NCBI GenBank assembly: GCA_005772765.1
Contig: SXIR01000086.1
Location: forward strand, 1-35,513
Direction of reading: 5' to 3'
DNA length: 35,513 nt
DNA from: Actinomycetota bacterium
GTDB taxonomy: Bacteria > Actinomycetota > Acidimicrobiia > IMCC26256 > PALSA-610
Shown: positions 24,068 to 32,141 of the stretch, piece by piece
Position numbering within the stretch: the stretch's first letter is position 1
Layout: every line of letters starts with the position of its first letter
Notes under the pieces: generated by a model
Told to the model about the DNA's origin: nothing
Databases searched by the model: none
What the model saw: only the letters and a program-made list of their open reading frames with translations
Position numbers and translations under genes: made by a program

Positions 24068-26349
24068 ACGCCGAGCGGGGTGAAATCGGCGATACGTGGC
24101 GCGAGTCGACGCCGTGGTGGCCGGCGGTGCCGACGCCTCCGGTGGGGGCACCGAACGTCTTGGTGATCGTGCTCGACGACGTGGGGTACGGCCAGTTGGG
24201 CTGTTACGGCTCGGACATCGATACGCCGAACATCGATCGATTGGCGGCGGAGGGGGTTCGGCTGGCGAACTTTCATACGACGGCGTTGTGCAGCCCGACG
24301 CGGTCGTGTTTGTTGACCGGCCGGAACCATCACATGAATGGGATGGGTCGTGTCGCGGATCTGGCGGTTGGTTACCCGGGCTATTGGGGGCGGATTCCGC
24401 GTGAGAACGGCATGCTCGGCGAGATCCTGCGCGCGAATGGCTATGCGACGTTCGCGGTCGGGAAGTGGCATCTGACGCCCGATGACGAGACGCATATGGG
24501 TGCGTCTCGGGCGACGTGGCCGACACAGCGCGGTTTCGACCGCTGGTACGGGTTCCATGGGGGCGAGGCCCACCAGTTCGTTCCGGCGTTGTTCCAGGAC
24601 AATCACGCGATCGAACCGCCACGCGACGGCGACTATCACTTGAGTGAGGATCTCGCGGAGCGGTGCATTCGCTATCTCGCCGAGCAGCGATCGGTGTCGT
24701 CGGATCAACCGTGGTTCGCATACTTCGCCACAGGGGCGTGTCACTCGCCTCATCAGGCACCGCCGGCGTGGATCGATCGATTTCGAGGCCGGTTCGACGA
24801 TGGTTGGGATGCGTGGCGGACGCGAGCGCACGCGCGTCAGGTTGCGATGGGGCTGGTGCCCGAGGGTACGGAGTTGTCGGCGCGGCCGGACTGGGTGCCG
24901 GCGTGGGATTCGCTGGGGGATGCCGATCAACGCGTTGCGGCGAGGTTCATGGAGTGTTTCGCGGCGTTCTTGTCGCATGCGGATGCGCAAGTCGGTCGTG
25001 TGTTGGATTTCGTCGAGCACGAACTCGGTGAACTCGACAACACGATCGTGGTGGTGATCTCGGACAACGGCGCGAGCGCGGAAGGCGGGCCGAAGGGGAG
25101 CATCAACGACGCGCGTATCTGGAACGGCGATCCGGCGGGTCGACGTGAGTTGCGAGCGCGAATCGATGAGATCGGTACGGCTTCGGCCCACAACAACTAT
25201 CCATGGGGTTGGACAGCCGCGGGCAACACGCCGTTTCGGCGCTGGAAACGCGAAGTGCACGAGGGCGGAATCGCTGATCCGTGCATCGTGCGCTATCCGC
25301 CCGCGATCGGCGTCGGAGAGCAAGGTTCGATTCGCCATCAGTTCACGCACGTGATTGATGTGCTGCCGACGGTGCTCGATCTGATCGGCGTCGACGTCCC
25401 GGTCGTGCTCGATCATGTGCCGCAGACCCCGATCGACGGTGTCTCGTTCGCGCCGTGGTTGACGGAGGCGGCGGCATCTTCGCACCGCCAGACGCAGTAC
25501 TTCGAGATGCTGGGGTCTCGAGCCATTCACCATGACGGCTGGAAGGCGGTGACGTTCAAGCCGCTCGGCGCGATGTACGACGACGGGCTCGATCCCGATG
25601 CGCCGTTCGACGACGATGTGTGGGAGCTGTACCACGTTGCCGAGGACTTCTCGGAGTGTCACGACCTCGCGAGGGAGCGCCCGGACAAGCTGGCCGAGCT
25701 GATCGAAATCTGGTGGCGTGAAGCGCGCCGGTTCCAGGTGTTACCACTCGACAATCGTCCGCTCGCAGCGTTGCTCGCGCCTCGCCATCAGTTCGTCGAA
25801 CGTGACCGGTACGTGTTCTGGCCTGGTTCGGCGATCATCGCGGAGAACATCACCGCGAACACGCGCAATCGGACGCATCGCATTCGCGCCGACTTCGACC
25901 TCCAGGGGCGTGCCCTGCCCGACGGCGTGATCATCGCGCTGGGCACGGTGCTGGGAGGTTGGTCGCTGCACGTGTTGCACGGGCGCGTTCGCTACTCCTA
26001 CAACCGATATGGCGCGGCCCTGACCGAAATCGTGGCCGATGTTTCGATCGCGGCGGCGGAACAGATCGAATGTCGATTCGCGAGTAACGGCGATTTCACG
26101 GGCACGATCGAGTTGGTCGTCGATGGTCAGGTCGTCGGCGGTGGCGAACTCGGACGTACGACGCCGGTTCGCCATTCGATCATCGGCTCGGGCCTCACCT
26201 GCGGGTGGGAGCAGGGGCCTCCGGTCGGCACGGGCTACGGCGCGCCGTTCCGGATGCCCTACGGCCTGGCGCGGGTCACTATCGAGGTCGAAGGGGTCGC
26301 GGAGGTGAATCCCGTCGCCGACTTCGCTCGCATCATGAGCGAACAGTAG
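24064..26349 (+). CDS. Long-form arylsulfatase (type I, formylglycine)
   Basis: 761 residues, start overlapping the crotonase stop. The sulfatase signature is complete: LVIVLDDVG (D38, D39), CSPTR (76-80) with C76 to be converted to formylglycine, KWH (K134, H136), H227, and VISDNG (D334, N335). The C-terminal ~200 residues form a beta-rich extension typical of ~760-790-residue actinobacterial AtsA/AtsB-type enzymes. There is no signal peptide, so it is cytoplasmic and would need the formylglycine-generating enzyme, which is not in this window. It hydrolyses a sulfate ester; with the preceding crotonase and dehydrogenase it suggests catabolism of a sulfated lipid, sterol or aromatic. Confidence 0.93.
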   Translation: MNAERGEIGDTWRESTPWWPAVPTPPVGAPNVLVIVLDDVGYGQLGCYGSDIDTPNIDRLAAEGVRLANFHTTALCSPTRSCLLTGRNHHMNGMGRVADLAVGYPGYWGRIPRENGMLGEILRANGYATFAVGKWHLTPDDETHMGASRATWPTQRGFDRWYGFHGGEAHQFVPALFQDNHAIEPPRDGDYHLSEDLAERCIRYLAEQRSVSSDQPWFAYFATGACHSPHQAPPAWIDRFRGRFDDGWDAWRTRAHARQVAMGLVPEGTELSARPDWVPAWDSLGDADQRVAARFMECFAAFLSHADAQVGRVLDFVEHELGELDNTIVVVISDNGASAEGGPKGSINDARIWNGDPAGRRELRARIDEIGTASAHNNYPWGWTAAGNTPFRRWKREVHEGGIADPCIVRYPPAIGVGEQGSIRHQFTHVIDVLPTVLDLIGVDVPVVLDHVPQTPIDGVSFAPWLTEAAASSHRQTQYFEMLGSRAIHHDGWKAVTFKPLGAMYDDGLDPDAPFDDDVWELYHVAEDFSECHDLARERPDKLAELIEIWWREARRFQVLPLDNRPLAALLAPRHQFVERDRYVFWPGSAIIAENITANTRNRTHRIRADFDLQGRALPDGVIIALGTVLGGWSLHVLHGRVRYSYNRYGAALTEIVADVSIAAAEQIECRFASNGDFTGTIELVVDGQVVGGGELGRTTPVRHSIIGSGLTCGWEQGPPVGTGYGAPFRMPYGLARVTIEVEGVAEVNPVADFARIMSEQ

Positions 26350-26367
26350 GCCGGTCCGAGTTCGGTG

Positions 26368-26679
26368 TCAGGCAGGCTTGTGAAGGTCGATCAACTCGCC
26401 GAACGCACCGTGATGCACTTCGATCGGGTCGACGAACTCGAGATGCAGGGCACCCGGATCGGCTCTCTTGGGCACCACGTAGTCGCACAACGCGACGAAG
26501 GATTCGTCGTCCAGTTGTACTTCGAGGAAGACGGGACGGTCGAGACATTGGTGCGGAAGATCGAAGTGCACCTCGGCAACCGCGCCCTTCTCGTCGAGAC
26601 CAGTCAGTTTGGCGTCATGGAGGTCCCAGCCGTCGTGGTCGACGAGCGCGATCCGGGTCGGTACCTCGTGGAGTTCCAC
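26368..26679 (-). CDS. Small protein, possibly PilZ-like barrel
   Basis: 103 residues from a GTG one base after the upstream stop, with GGAGG seven nt before it. I do not recognise a family. The sequence is mostly beta (alternating strands in VFLEVQLDDESFVALCDYVVPK and ALHLEFVDPIEV) and acidic, resembling a PilZ-type barrel without the RxxxR / [D/N]xSxxG cyclic-di-GMP motifs. It is coupled to the PilZ-like gene, so a partner role is plausible but untested. Confidence 0.7.
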   Translation of the reverse strand: MELHEVPTRIALVDHDGWDLHDAKLTGLDEKGAVAEVHFDLPHQCLDRPVFLEVQLDDESFVALCDYVVPKRADPGALHLEFVDPIEVHHGAFGELIDLHKPA

Positions 26680-26680
26680 G

Positions 26681-27277
26681 TCAGCCTCCGATGGCGCGCA
26701 TACCGAGCGCGCTCGCCAGTCGCTCGCGGTCGGTCTCGCGAATTTGGCAGAACGCAGCATGCAGATGACGTGCACTGGCGCGCACGATCGTTGCAACCGC
26801 GGCGATGACCTCGTCGCCGATTGTGATGCTCACTGCGAGCGGCGCGTGCTTGGGGAGCGGTTCCGCGAAACGAGCGGAAAACCCACCGACGCTGACTTCG
26901 AAGCTGCGACCGTTGACGGTTCGGAGTTCACCGTTGTCGGGTACGAGGGCACGAATCGCGTAGAACGCCTCGATTCGCGAGGCGGAACGGCGCACCTCGG
27001 GGTTCTCGGTCGCTTCCGGCATCGAGATCGTGTACGTCCCTTCGGCGGCGTTCAGCCCGACCAGCATGGCGACACCATGTTGCCAGCGACTCGCCAGCGC
27101 CCATCCGGCCCGCAGATTGTCGCCAACGACAAACGCTTCGTCGGCGTACGCGATATCTGTGTACAACACGAGCGCCGTCGGCTCGGCGGCGACGACGGTG
27201 CCGAGCAGTTCTTCACCGCTGCGGACCGACGCGATCGAAACCTGCGCGCCGACCCACGTTGCGCCCCGCGTGCTCAC
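26681..27277 (-). CDS. PilZ-like domain protein
   Basis: 198 residues from a GTG at 27277 with GAGG five nt upstream. An N-terminal YcgR-like barrel (about 5-85) precedes a PilZ-like domain whose first part contains RRSASRI (R-x-x-x-R) and whose second part contains EVSVGG, matching [D/N]-x-S-x-x-G apart from Glu at the first position. These are the cyclic-di-GMP contact motifs. Binding is therefore plausible but not certain. The gene lies 37 nt downstream of the LAL regulator on the same strand. Its upstream signal would be cyclic-di-GMP made or degraded by an enzyme such as the GGDEF-EAL protein of this window. Confidence 0.72.
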   Translation of the reverse strand: MSTRGATWVGAQVSIASVRSGEELLGTVVAAEPTALVLYTDIAYADEAFVVGDNLRAGWALASRWQHGVAMLVGLNAAEGTYTISMPEATENPEVRRSASRIEAFYAIRALVPDNGELRTVNGRSFEVSVGGFSARFAEPLPKHAPLAVSITIGDEVIAAVATIVRASARHLHAAFCQIRETDRERLASALGMRAIGG

Positions 27278-27314
27278 GTTGCCTCATCGGCGTGGTGATG
27301 CCGATTTCAAGGTC

Positions 27315-29897
27315 TCATGGGGAAGATTGGGTCACCGTCGCGAAGGCCTCGGTGAGCTCCGCCCGCCCGCCGATTCCCAGCTTGGCGTAGACCCGCTGGA
27401 GCAGGTTGTCGACGGTTCGGGACGACACCCCGAGACGGTCGCTGATCTCGCGACTCGTCCAACCCTCGGCCGCGAAGGCGGCGATTTCGTGCTCTCGCGG
27501 GCTGAGTGAGACCCGGTGGGCGAGGTCGGTCAAGGGCGTCTTGGCGGCGGTGCACCGGTCGCGGTACTGACCGAAACGATCCGTTGCGGATCGGATACCA
27601 GCCCGGTCGGCGTTGCGGCGGGCAAGGTCGATGAGAATTGCCGCAGTCTCGGCGGCGTACAAGTGTGCGCCGACGCTCGCGAAACCGTCCATGGCGTTGG
27701 ACAGTGCCGTTGTGTCGGATGTGGTTCGGCCTTGCGCGAACGTCATCCGTGCATTGATCCAACGGTCGTCGAGCTGGGGTTCGAGACGAGCGAGCGCGGC
27801 TGCAGCATCGGTCGCGTCGCCGATCCGTGCGCAGTCGAACCAGGCTTCGGCGGCGAGTCCGACCGCGCCACGTCTCTCGGCGTCGGCCGCGGCGCGCTGC
27901 AGTTGGGCGAGGGCGCGATCGGGGTCGTGGCGCGCGAATGACCACGCCAGCGCGCGCTCGACGTCGGTATCCAGAACGGTCACTGCACTTGGTCCGACTT
28001 CGTGCAACGCGGCGCGGAGTGGCTCGATTGCGTCGTTGTCGTCGCGAGCGCACGCCGCGAGCAGACGACCCGCGAGCGCCCAGCGTCGCGCCGGTTGATT
28101 GTCGAGGTCGGTGAACCGTCGTTCCGCCTCGGCGGCGTGGCGTTCGGCGGCGTCGACATCGCCGACCGCAAGCGCCAGGCGCGTGTGAGCCAAGTCGATC
28201 CATCCGGTGTGCAACCCCACGGCAAGGCTCCGGCCGAGCCAGTCGTCGAGGAACTTGGCGAGCCCTGCGAGTTCGCCTTGGGCGACGCACGCAAGCGCGA
28301 CGGTGTAGGCGTGGATCTCGGATTCGAGTCCACCGACGATCGCGGATTGGTCACGCAACTCGGAGCGCGCAAGCCCCTGGCGAGCGAGCGCAAGAGCGCA
28401 GGACGTGTTGCCGAGCAACGTTTCGGCGACGGCCTGAACCTGCGAGCACAGCTCGCCGGCGACGGCATCGTCGGTCCACGGCGCAACCGTGCGAGCCGCT
28501 GCGACGGGATCGCCGGTGTAGACCTCGATCGATCCGAGCATCGCGTGGGCCAGGCCCGAACGCGCCGGGTCAGGCGACGTGGCGACGTTGGCGGTCGCGA
28601 GTTCGAGCGCGCCGGGAGCGTCGTTGAGACTCCACAGGCGCAAGCTCGCAAGCTCGAGCCGGGCCTGCGTGACAACGTCCGGCGCCAGCCCGTCGGACGT
28701 CGTTGCAGCACCCGATGCATCCGTCCGGGCGAGCAGCGCCTCGAGGAGGTCGGCAGCTTCGCGACGGTGGCCTCGTGCCGCGTACACCTGCGCGAGCAAG
28801 AGGCCGCCGCGGCTGTCGCCCGCATCCCACGCTTGCTCGGCGAGGTCGGCGGCGCGCCCGAGTTCGCCATGATCTCGCCATTGCTCGGCCGCGCGGACGA
28901 GTTCGCCCGGCTCGATGTCGGCACCGGCCGTGATCCGCCACGCTTGCGCGACTTCGAACGGTACGGCGGCGCCGTGGGCCAGCAACACTTCGGCGACCCG
29001 TCGCCGACCGAAGTACCCGAGGTCATCGGCGAGCGTGCGCGCGAGCGCGACCGTCACGAGCCGGATCGTGTAGGGACCGGCCGAGTCGACGTCGATCAGC
29101 CGCAGCGTTTCGAGTTCTGTGAGCTCTTTGATGTCGATGATCTTCATGGCGATCGAGAGGGGGAGCGGGCCGGCGAGACACAACAGATCCAGCGCCGCGC
29201 GCGCATCGGCGGATGCTGCGGTGCACAGCTCTCGCGCTCGGTCGCGCAGCGCCGACGTGACCGGCAGTTCCGCGCGCAAGCGCATCCGCCCGCCGCGTTC
29301 GGTTATCGCCCCCATGGTTTCGGCAAGATCGAGGGTGGCGACCGCGAAGGCAGGTCGACCGGCGCTGTCGCGGTGGGTGGCGCGGGCAAGTTCGTCGTCG
29401 GGTGGCCGTCCGAAGAGCGTCGAGATGAGGTCTGCGGTGGCCTCGACGTCGAGTGGCAGCAGTTCGATTCGTTCGAGCGTCCCGCTCGACGCCAGCCATG
29501 ACAACGCCGGGTTGATGCGCGTTTCGGTCGAGCCGGCAACGACCGTGGCGCCGTGGTTGAGGACGGCGAGTCGGAGCGCTTCGATCGAATCGTCATCGAT
29601 CTGGTGCGCGTCGTCGATCACCAGGACTTCGATGTCGGTCGCGGCGTAGGCGGACCCGAAACCGGCGATGGAGGTGTCGGCGCCGAGGACGGACCGGGCG
29701 AAATCGAGCGGTTCGGCATGAACCGGGCCCACCGTGTGCAGGACGTGACGGCCGCGGGTGCGTTCGGCTTCGGCGCAGGCCCGCAGGAGCGCCGAAACGC
29801 CGATGCCGCGCGGACCGCAGACCCAGGCCCCTCGGGATGCCGCGAGGATGGTGTGCAGCCGGTCGAGTTCGACGCTTCGTCCGACGATCACGCCCAT
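27315..29897 (-). CDS. LAL-type (ATPase-TPR-LuxR) regulator with degenerate Walker A
   Basis: 860 residues from the ATG at 29897. N-terminus VGRSVELDRL is the usual LAL/MalT-like opening. The P-loop reads GPRGIGVS (28-35): the nucleotide-binding Lys is replaced by Val (V34, codon GTT). Walker B is intact (VLVIDDAH, D95/D96). A long alpha-helical TPR-like middle (about 330-760) leads to a LuxR-type HTH at about 797-850 (LSPREHEIAAFAAEGWTSREIS then VSSRTVDNLLQRVYAKL). Such proteins activate transcription after sensing a ligand or partner through the STAND-type module. Here ATP binding is questionable. A PilZ-like gene follows at 37 nt. Confidence 0.9.
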   Translation of the reverse strand: MGVIVGRSVELDRLHTILAASRGAWVCGPRGIGVSALLRACAEAERTRGRHVLHTVGPVHAEPLDFARSVLGADTSIAGFGSAYAATDIEVLVIDDAHQIDDDSIEALRLAVLNHGATVVAGSTETRINPALSWLASSGTLERIELLPLDVEATADLISTLFGRPPDDELARATHRDSAGRPAFAVATLDLAETMGAITERGGRMRLRAELPVTSALRDRARELCTAASADARAALDLLCLAGPLPLSIAMKIIDIKELTELETLRLIDVDSAGPYTIRLVTVALARTLADDLGYFGRRRVAEVLLAHGAAVPFEVAQAWRITAGADIEPGELVRAAEQWRDHGELGRAADLAEQAWDAGDSRGGLLLAQVYAARGHRREAADLLEALLARTDASGAATTSDGLAPDVVTQARLELASLRLWSLNDAPGALELATANVATSPDPARSGLAHAMLGSIEVYTGDPVAAARTVAPWTDDAVAGELCSQVQAVAETLLGNTSCALALARQGLARSELRDQSAIVGGLESEIHAYTVALACVAQGELAGLAKFLDDWLGRSLAVGLHTGWIDLAHTRLALAVGDVDAAERHAAEAERRFTDLDNQPARRWALAGRLLAACARDDNDAIEPLRAALHEVGPSAVTVLDTDVERALAWSFARHDPDRALAQLQRAAADAERRGAVGLAAEAWFDCARIGDATDAAAALARLEPQLDDRWINARMTFAQGRTTSDTTALSNAMDGFASVGAHLYAAETAAILIDLARRNADRAGIRSATDRFGQYRDRCTAAKTPLTDLAHRVSLSPREHEIAAFAAEGWTSREISDRLGVSSRTVDNLLQRVYAKLGIGGRAELTEAFATVTQSSP

Positions 29898-29953
29898 CGA
29901 TGAAGCATTCAAGCATCTCGGATCGGTGCAGCGAGCAGGTGTGACAGCAATCA

Positions 29954-29999
29954 TGAGTAGCAACCCGCGCCAAACGTGAGTAACCCACCTCACGCCAAA
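29954..29999. promoter_or_regulatory. Direct repeats and dyad between the divergent LAL-like genes
   Basis: Two imperfect copies of a TGAGTA...ACC...GCCAAA element start at 29954 and 29977 (23-bp step). The second overlaps a dyad, CGTGAG-N8-CTCACG (29975-29994). This is in the 130-bp gap between the divergent regulator genes and is a candidate binding site for the LuxR-type HTH. Confidence 0.45.
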
Positions 30000-30027
30000 G
30001 TTCCCGGGGTCGGGTACAACAACCGAC

Positions 30028-32130
30028 GTGGCAGGTGGGCTCGCGGATCGGGCGAGATCGATCCAGGGTGTGGATCCGGTGTCCGGTGCGCTCGACAGCG
30101 TTGCCAACGGACGCTCCACCGTGTTGTTCGCGGGCTCGGCGATCGATCTCGTCATGGACCGATTGACATCACTCGACCGGATGGCTGCGTTGCCCCCAGC
30201 CGCGTCGATCGTCGTCGTGGGCGAGCTCACCACACAACAGGCAGCCACGTGTCGCGACCGCGTGCTGAACGGTGACGCGCCGGTGTTGTTCGTCGCGGGG
30301 ACCTACGCCACGTTGCCCGATCCGATCCGTTGGCTGTGTCGATCCGGTGCGATCACTTCTCGCGAGTGGGTCGTTACGAGTGCAGCTGAGGCCAGCCGAG
30401 TCGTCGCCGATCTCCTCGGAGCCCGACCAGATGGAGCATGCGTCGAGTCACTGTTACGTGCGTCTGGGGGACGCATCGAACTGCTGAGCGTGCTGGCGAC
30501 CCGAGGGTTGGCCGACGGATCGTTCGTCCGCGAGAACGGGCGTCTCAGACGGTGCGCACCCATTGTCGTGCCGAGCCGGATTCGAACGGCTATCGCTGCA
30601 TTTCGACAGAGTCTCGGGGCGAAGGAGCGCGCCGTTGTCGATGTACTCGCGCTCACGCAACGTCTCAACGCCACCGTCGCGCTCGCGTTCGGTGAGGCCA
30701 ACGTCTACGAGGAACTCGAGCACCGGCTTCTCATCGAGACAGGCGGAAGCGGTGCCCGGACGTGGGTGGGATTGCGCCACGGCGTCTTGCGGTGGGTGGT
30801 CGCCGAGTTGGTCGACAACCCAACCCGCCACCAATTGGTCGCCGCGCTGGAGCCGTACGGCGAGGTCGATCCGATCGCCGTCGCGCGAGTGCGATACGCC
30901 GCGGGACTGGAGACCGAAGGTTCGGTATTGAGCCGCATTGCCCGGAACACGCTGTCGATCGACGCCGACGACTCCGAACGCTTTGCTCGCGCCGCGATCG
31001 CCGCCGGTTACGACCGCGCCCGGTTGACGCTCGCCGAAGCGCTGACCGCGCAGGGCCGCCGTCGAGACGCGCTCGACGCAATCGAGGAGTTCGCGGCGAG
31101 CGGGCCTGATTCGGGCGACTGGGTGCTCGCCTGTGTGCAAATGCTCGCGCTGTTGACCTGGGACGCAGGTGCGACTCGTCCGCTGGCGGAGTCGATGGTT
31201 CGCGAGGCCGGAGACGATGGCGTACGCGGCGCGCTCGCACCCGTTGCCAACGGAACGATTGCGGTCATCGAGGGTCGGATGCGCGAAGCAGCGACGCTGC
31301 TTGCGCCAGGCGTGCTTCCCGACGCGCCAATCGCGCTCGGCTTCGCAAGTGCCGCGACCGCCGCCGAGTTGTTGGGCGATCCCGAACGAGCACTCGACAT
31401 CGCCCGTCGCGGGTTGGCGCGCGCGGCCCGGCGCCGAGGCGTCGATCCCGAACAGGCCGCGTGTGCCGGGTCGGCAGCGTTCGCGCTCGTCGCACTGGGC
31501 GAGGCGGCCGCAGCGCACCAACTCGCGTCCGACTGGCACGAGCGGGCCCACGCGACGGCGGGCATCGAGACCATGGCTCGGATCCAATGGCCATTGGCAC
31601 GGGTGCTCCTGGCGCGCGGTGCGTTTTCCGATGCCGCTGAGCTGTCCGCGGAAGCGGCCGAGATGTTCCACGACCTCGACCGAGGTGCCCACCGCGGATT
31701 CGCATTGTCGGTGTTGGCGGCGGCGGCCGCCGCGGTCGGCCGAACTGATCGCGCCGCGATCGCAATCGACGAACTGGATCGCATCGACCTCGACGCTGTC
31801 CAAGTGCGAGCGGGCGAACGTTGGCAGGCCCGAGCGTGGGTCGCGGCCGCGTCGGGCCGATGGGAGACCGCAGCCGAGTTGCTCGAGCGAGCTGTCGACG
31901 TCAGCGAACACGAACAACCCGCGGTTGCGATGCATGCGTTGTTCGACCTTGCCCGATTCGGATGGAGCGAGGTCGCTCGCCGTCGAGTCGAACAGATCCG
32001 GCCGACCAGCGGCTGGTTAGCCGAGCAACAACGGGCGTTCGTGCTTGCGGCAAGCCCCGAGGCGCGCGCAAAGGTGCGCAGCGGGTTCATCGACCGAGGC
32101 GTCGCCGGCTTGCTAGCGCTCGAGCGGTAG
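30028..32130 (+). CDS. LAL-like paralogue lacking ATPase motifs and HTH
   Basis: 700 residues from a GTG at 30028; TACAAC ends 7 nt before it, so it may be leaderless. It is related to the divergent LAL regulator along its length: the N-terminal half aligns block by block (for example LNGDAPVLFVAGTYATLPDPIRWLCRSGAIT against LNHGATVVAGSTETRINPALSWLASSGTLE, then VVADLLGARPD against LISTLFGRPPD), and the TPR-like half shares ELLGDPERALDIARRGLAR and LARGAFSDAAELSAEAAEMFHDLD. The P-loop is absent, the Walker B Asp pair is replaced (IVVVGEL), and no LuxR HTH exists at the C-terminus or in the 11 bp before the next gene. The frame is open throughout with GC-ending codons, so it is a real gene. It may act by binding its neighbour. 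Confidence 0.85.
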   Translation: MAGGLADRARSIQGVDPVSGALDSVANGRSTVLFAGSAIDLVMDRLTSLDRMAALPPAASIVVVGELTTQQAATCRDRVLNGDAPVLFVAGTYATLPDPIRWLCRSGAITSREWVVTSAAEASRVVADLLGARPDGACVESLLRASGGRIELLSVLATRGLADGSFVRENGRLRRCAPIVVPSRIRTAIAAFRQSLGAKERAVVDVLALTQRLNATVALAFGEANVYEELEHRLLIETGGSGARTWVGLRHGVLRWVVAELVDNPTRHQLVAALEPYGEVDPIAVARVRYAAGLETEGSVLSRIARNTLSIDADDSERFARAAIAAGYDRARLTLAEALTAQGRRRDALDAIEEFAASGPDSGDWVLACVQMLALLTWDAGATRPLAESMVREAGDDGVRGALAPVANGTIAVIEGRMREAATLLAPGVLPDAPIALGFASAATAAELLGDPERALDIARRGLARAARRRGVDPEQAACAGSAAFALVALGEAAAAHQLASDWHERAHATAGIETMARIQWPLARVLLARGAFSDAAELSAEAAEMFHDLDRGAHRGFALSVLAAAAAAVGRTDRAAIAIDELDRIDLDAVQVRAGERWQARAWVAAASGRWETAAELLERAVDVSEHEQPAVAMHALFDLARFGWSEVARRRVEQIRPTSGWLAEQQRAFVLAASPEARAKVRSGFIDRGVAGLLALER

Positions 32131-32141
32131 CTCGCTCGCGG

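Noticed and set aside
28002-29501. Plus-strand open frame of about 500 codons
   Set aside because: Antisense of the LAL regulator; no recognisable domain.
30454-31935. Minus-strand open frame of about 490 codons
   Set aside because: Antisense of the HTH-less LAL paralogue; Arg/Gln/His-rich with no motif.
32100-32141. Possible frameshifted LuxR HTH after the LAL-like paralogue
   Set aside because: Only 11 bp separate its stop from the convergent stop of the DinB-MOSC gene; no HTH-coding sequence exists in any frame there.
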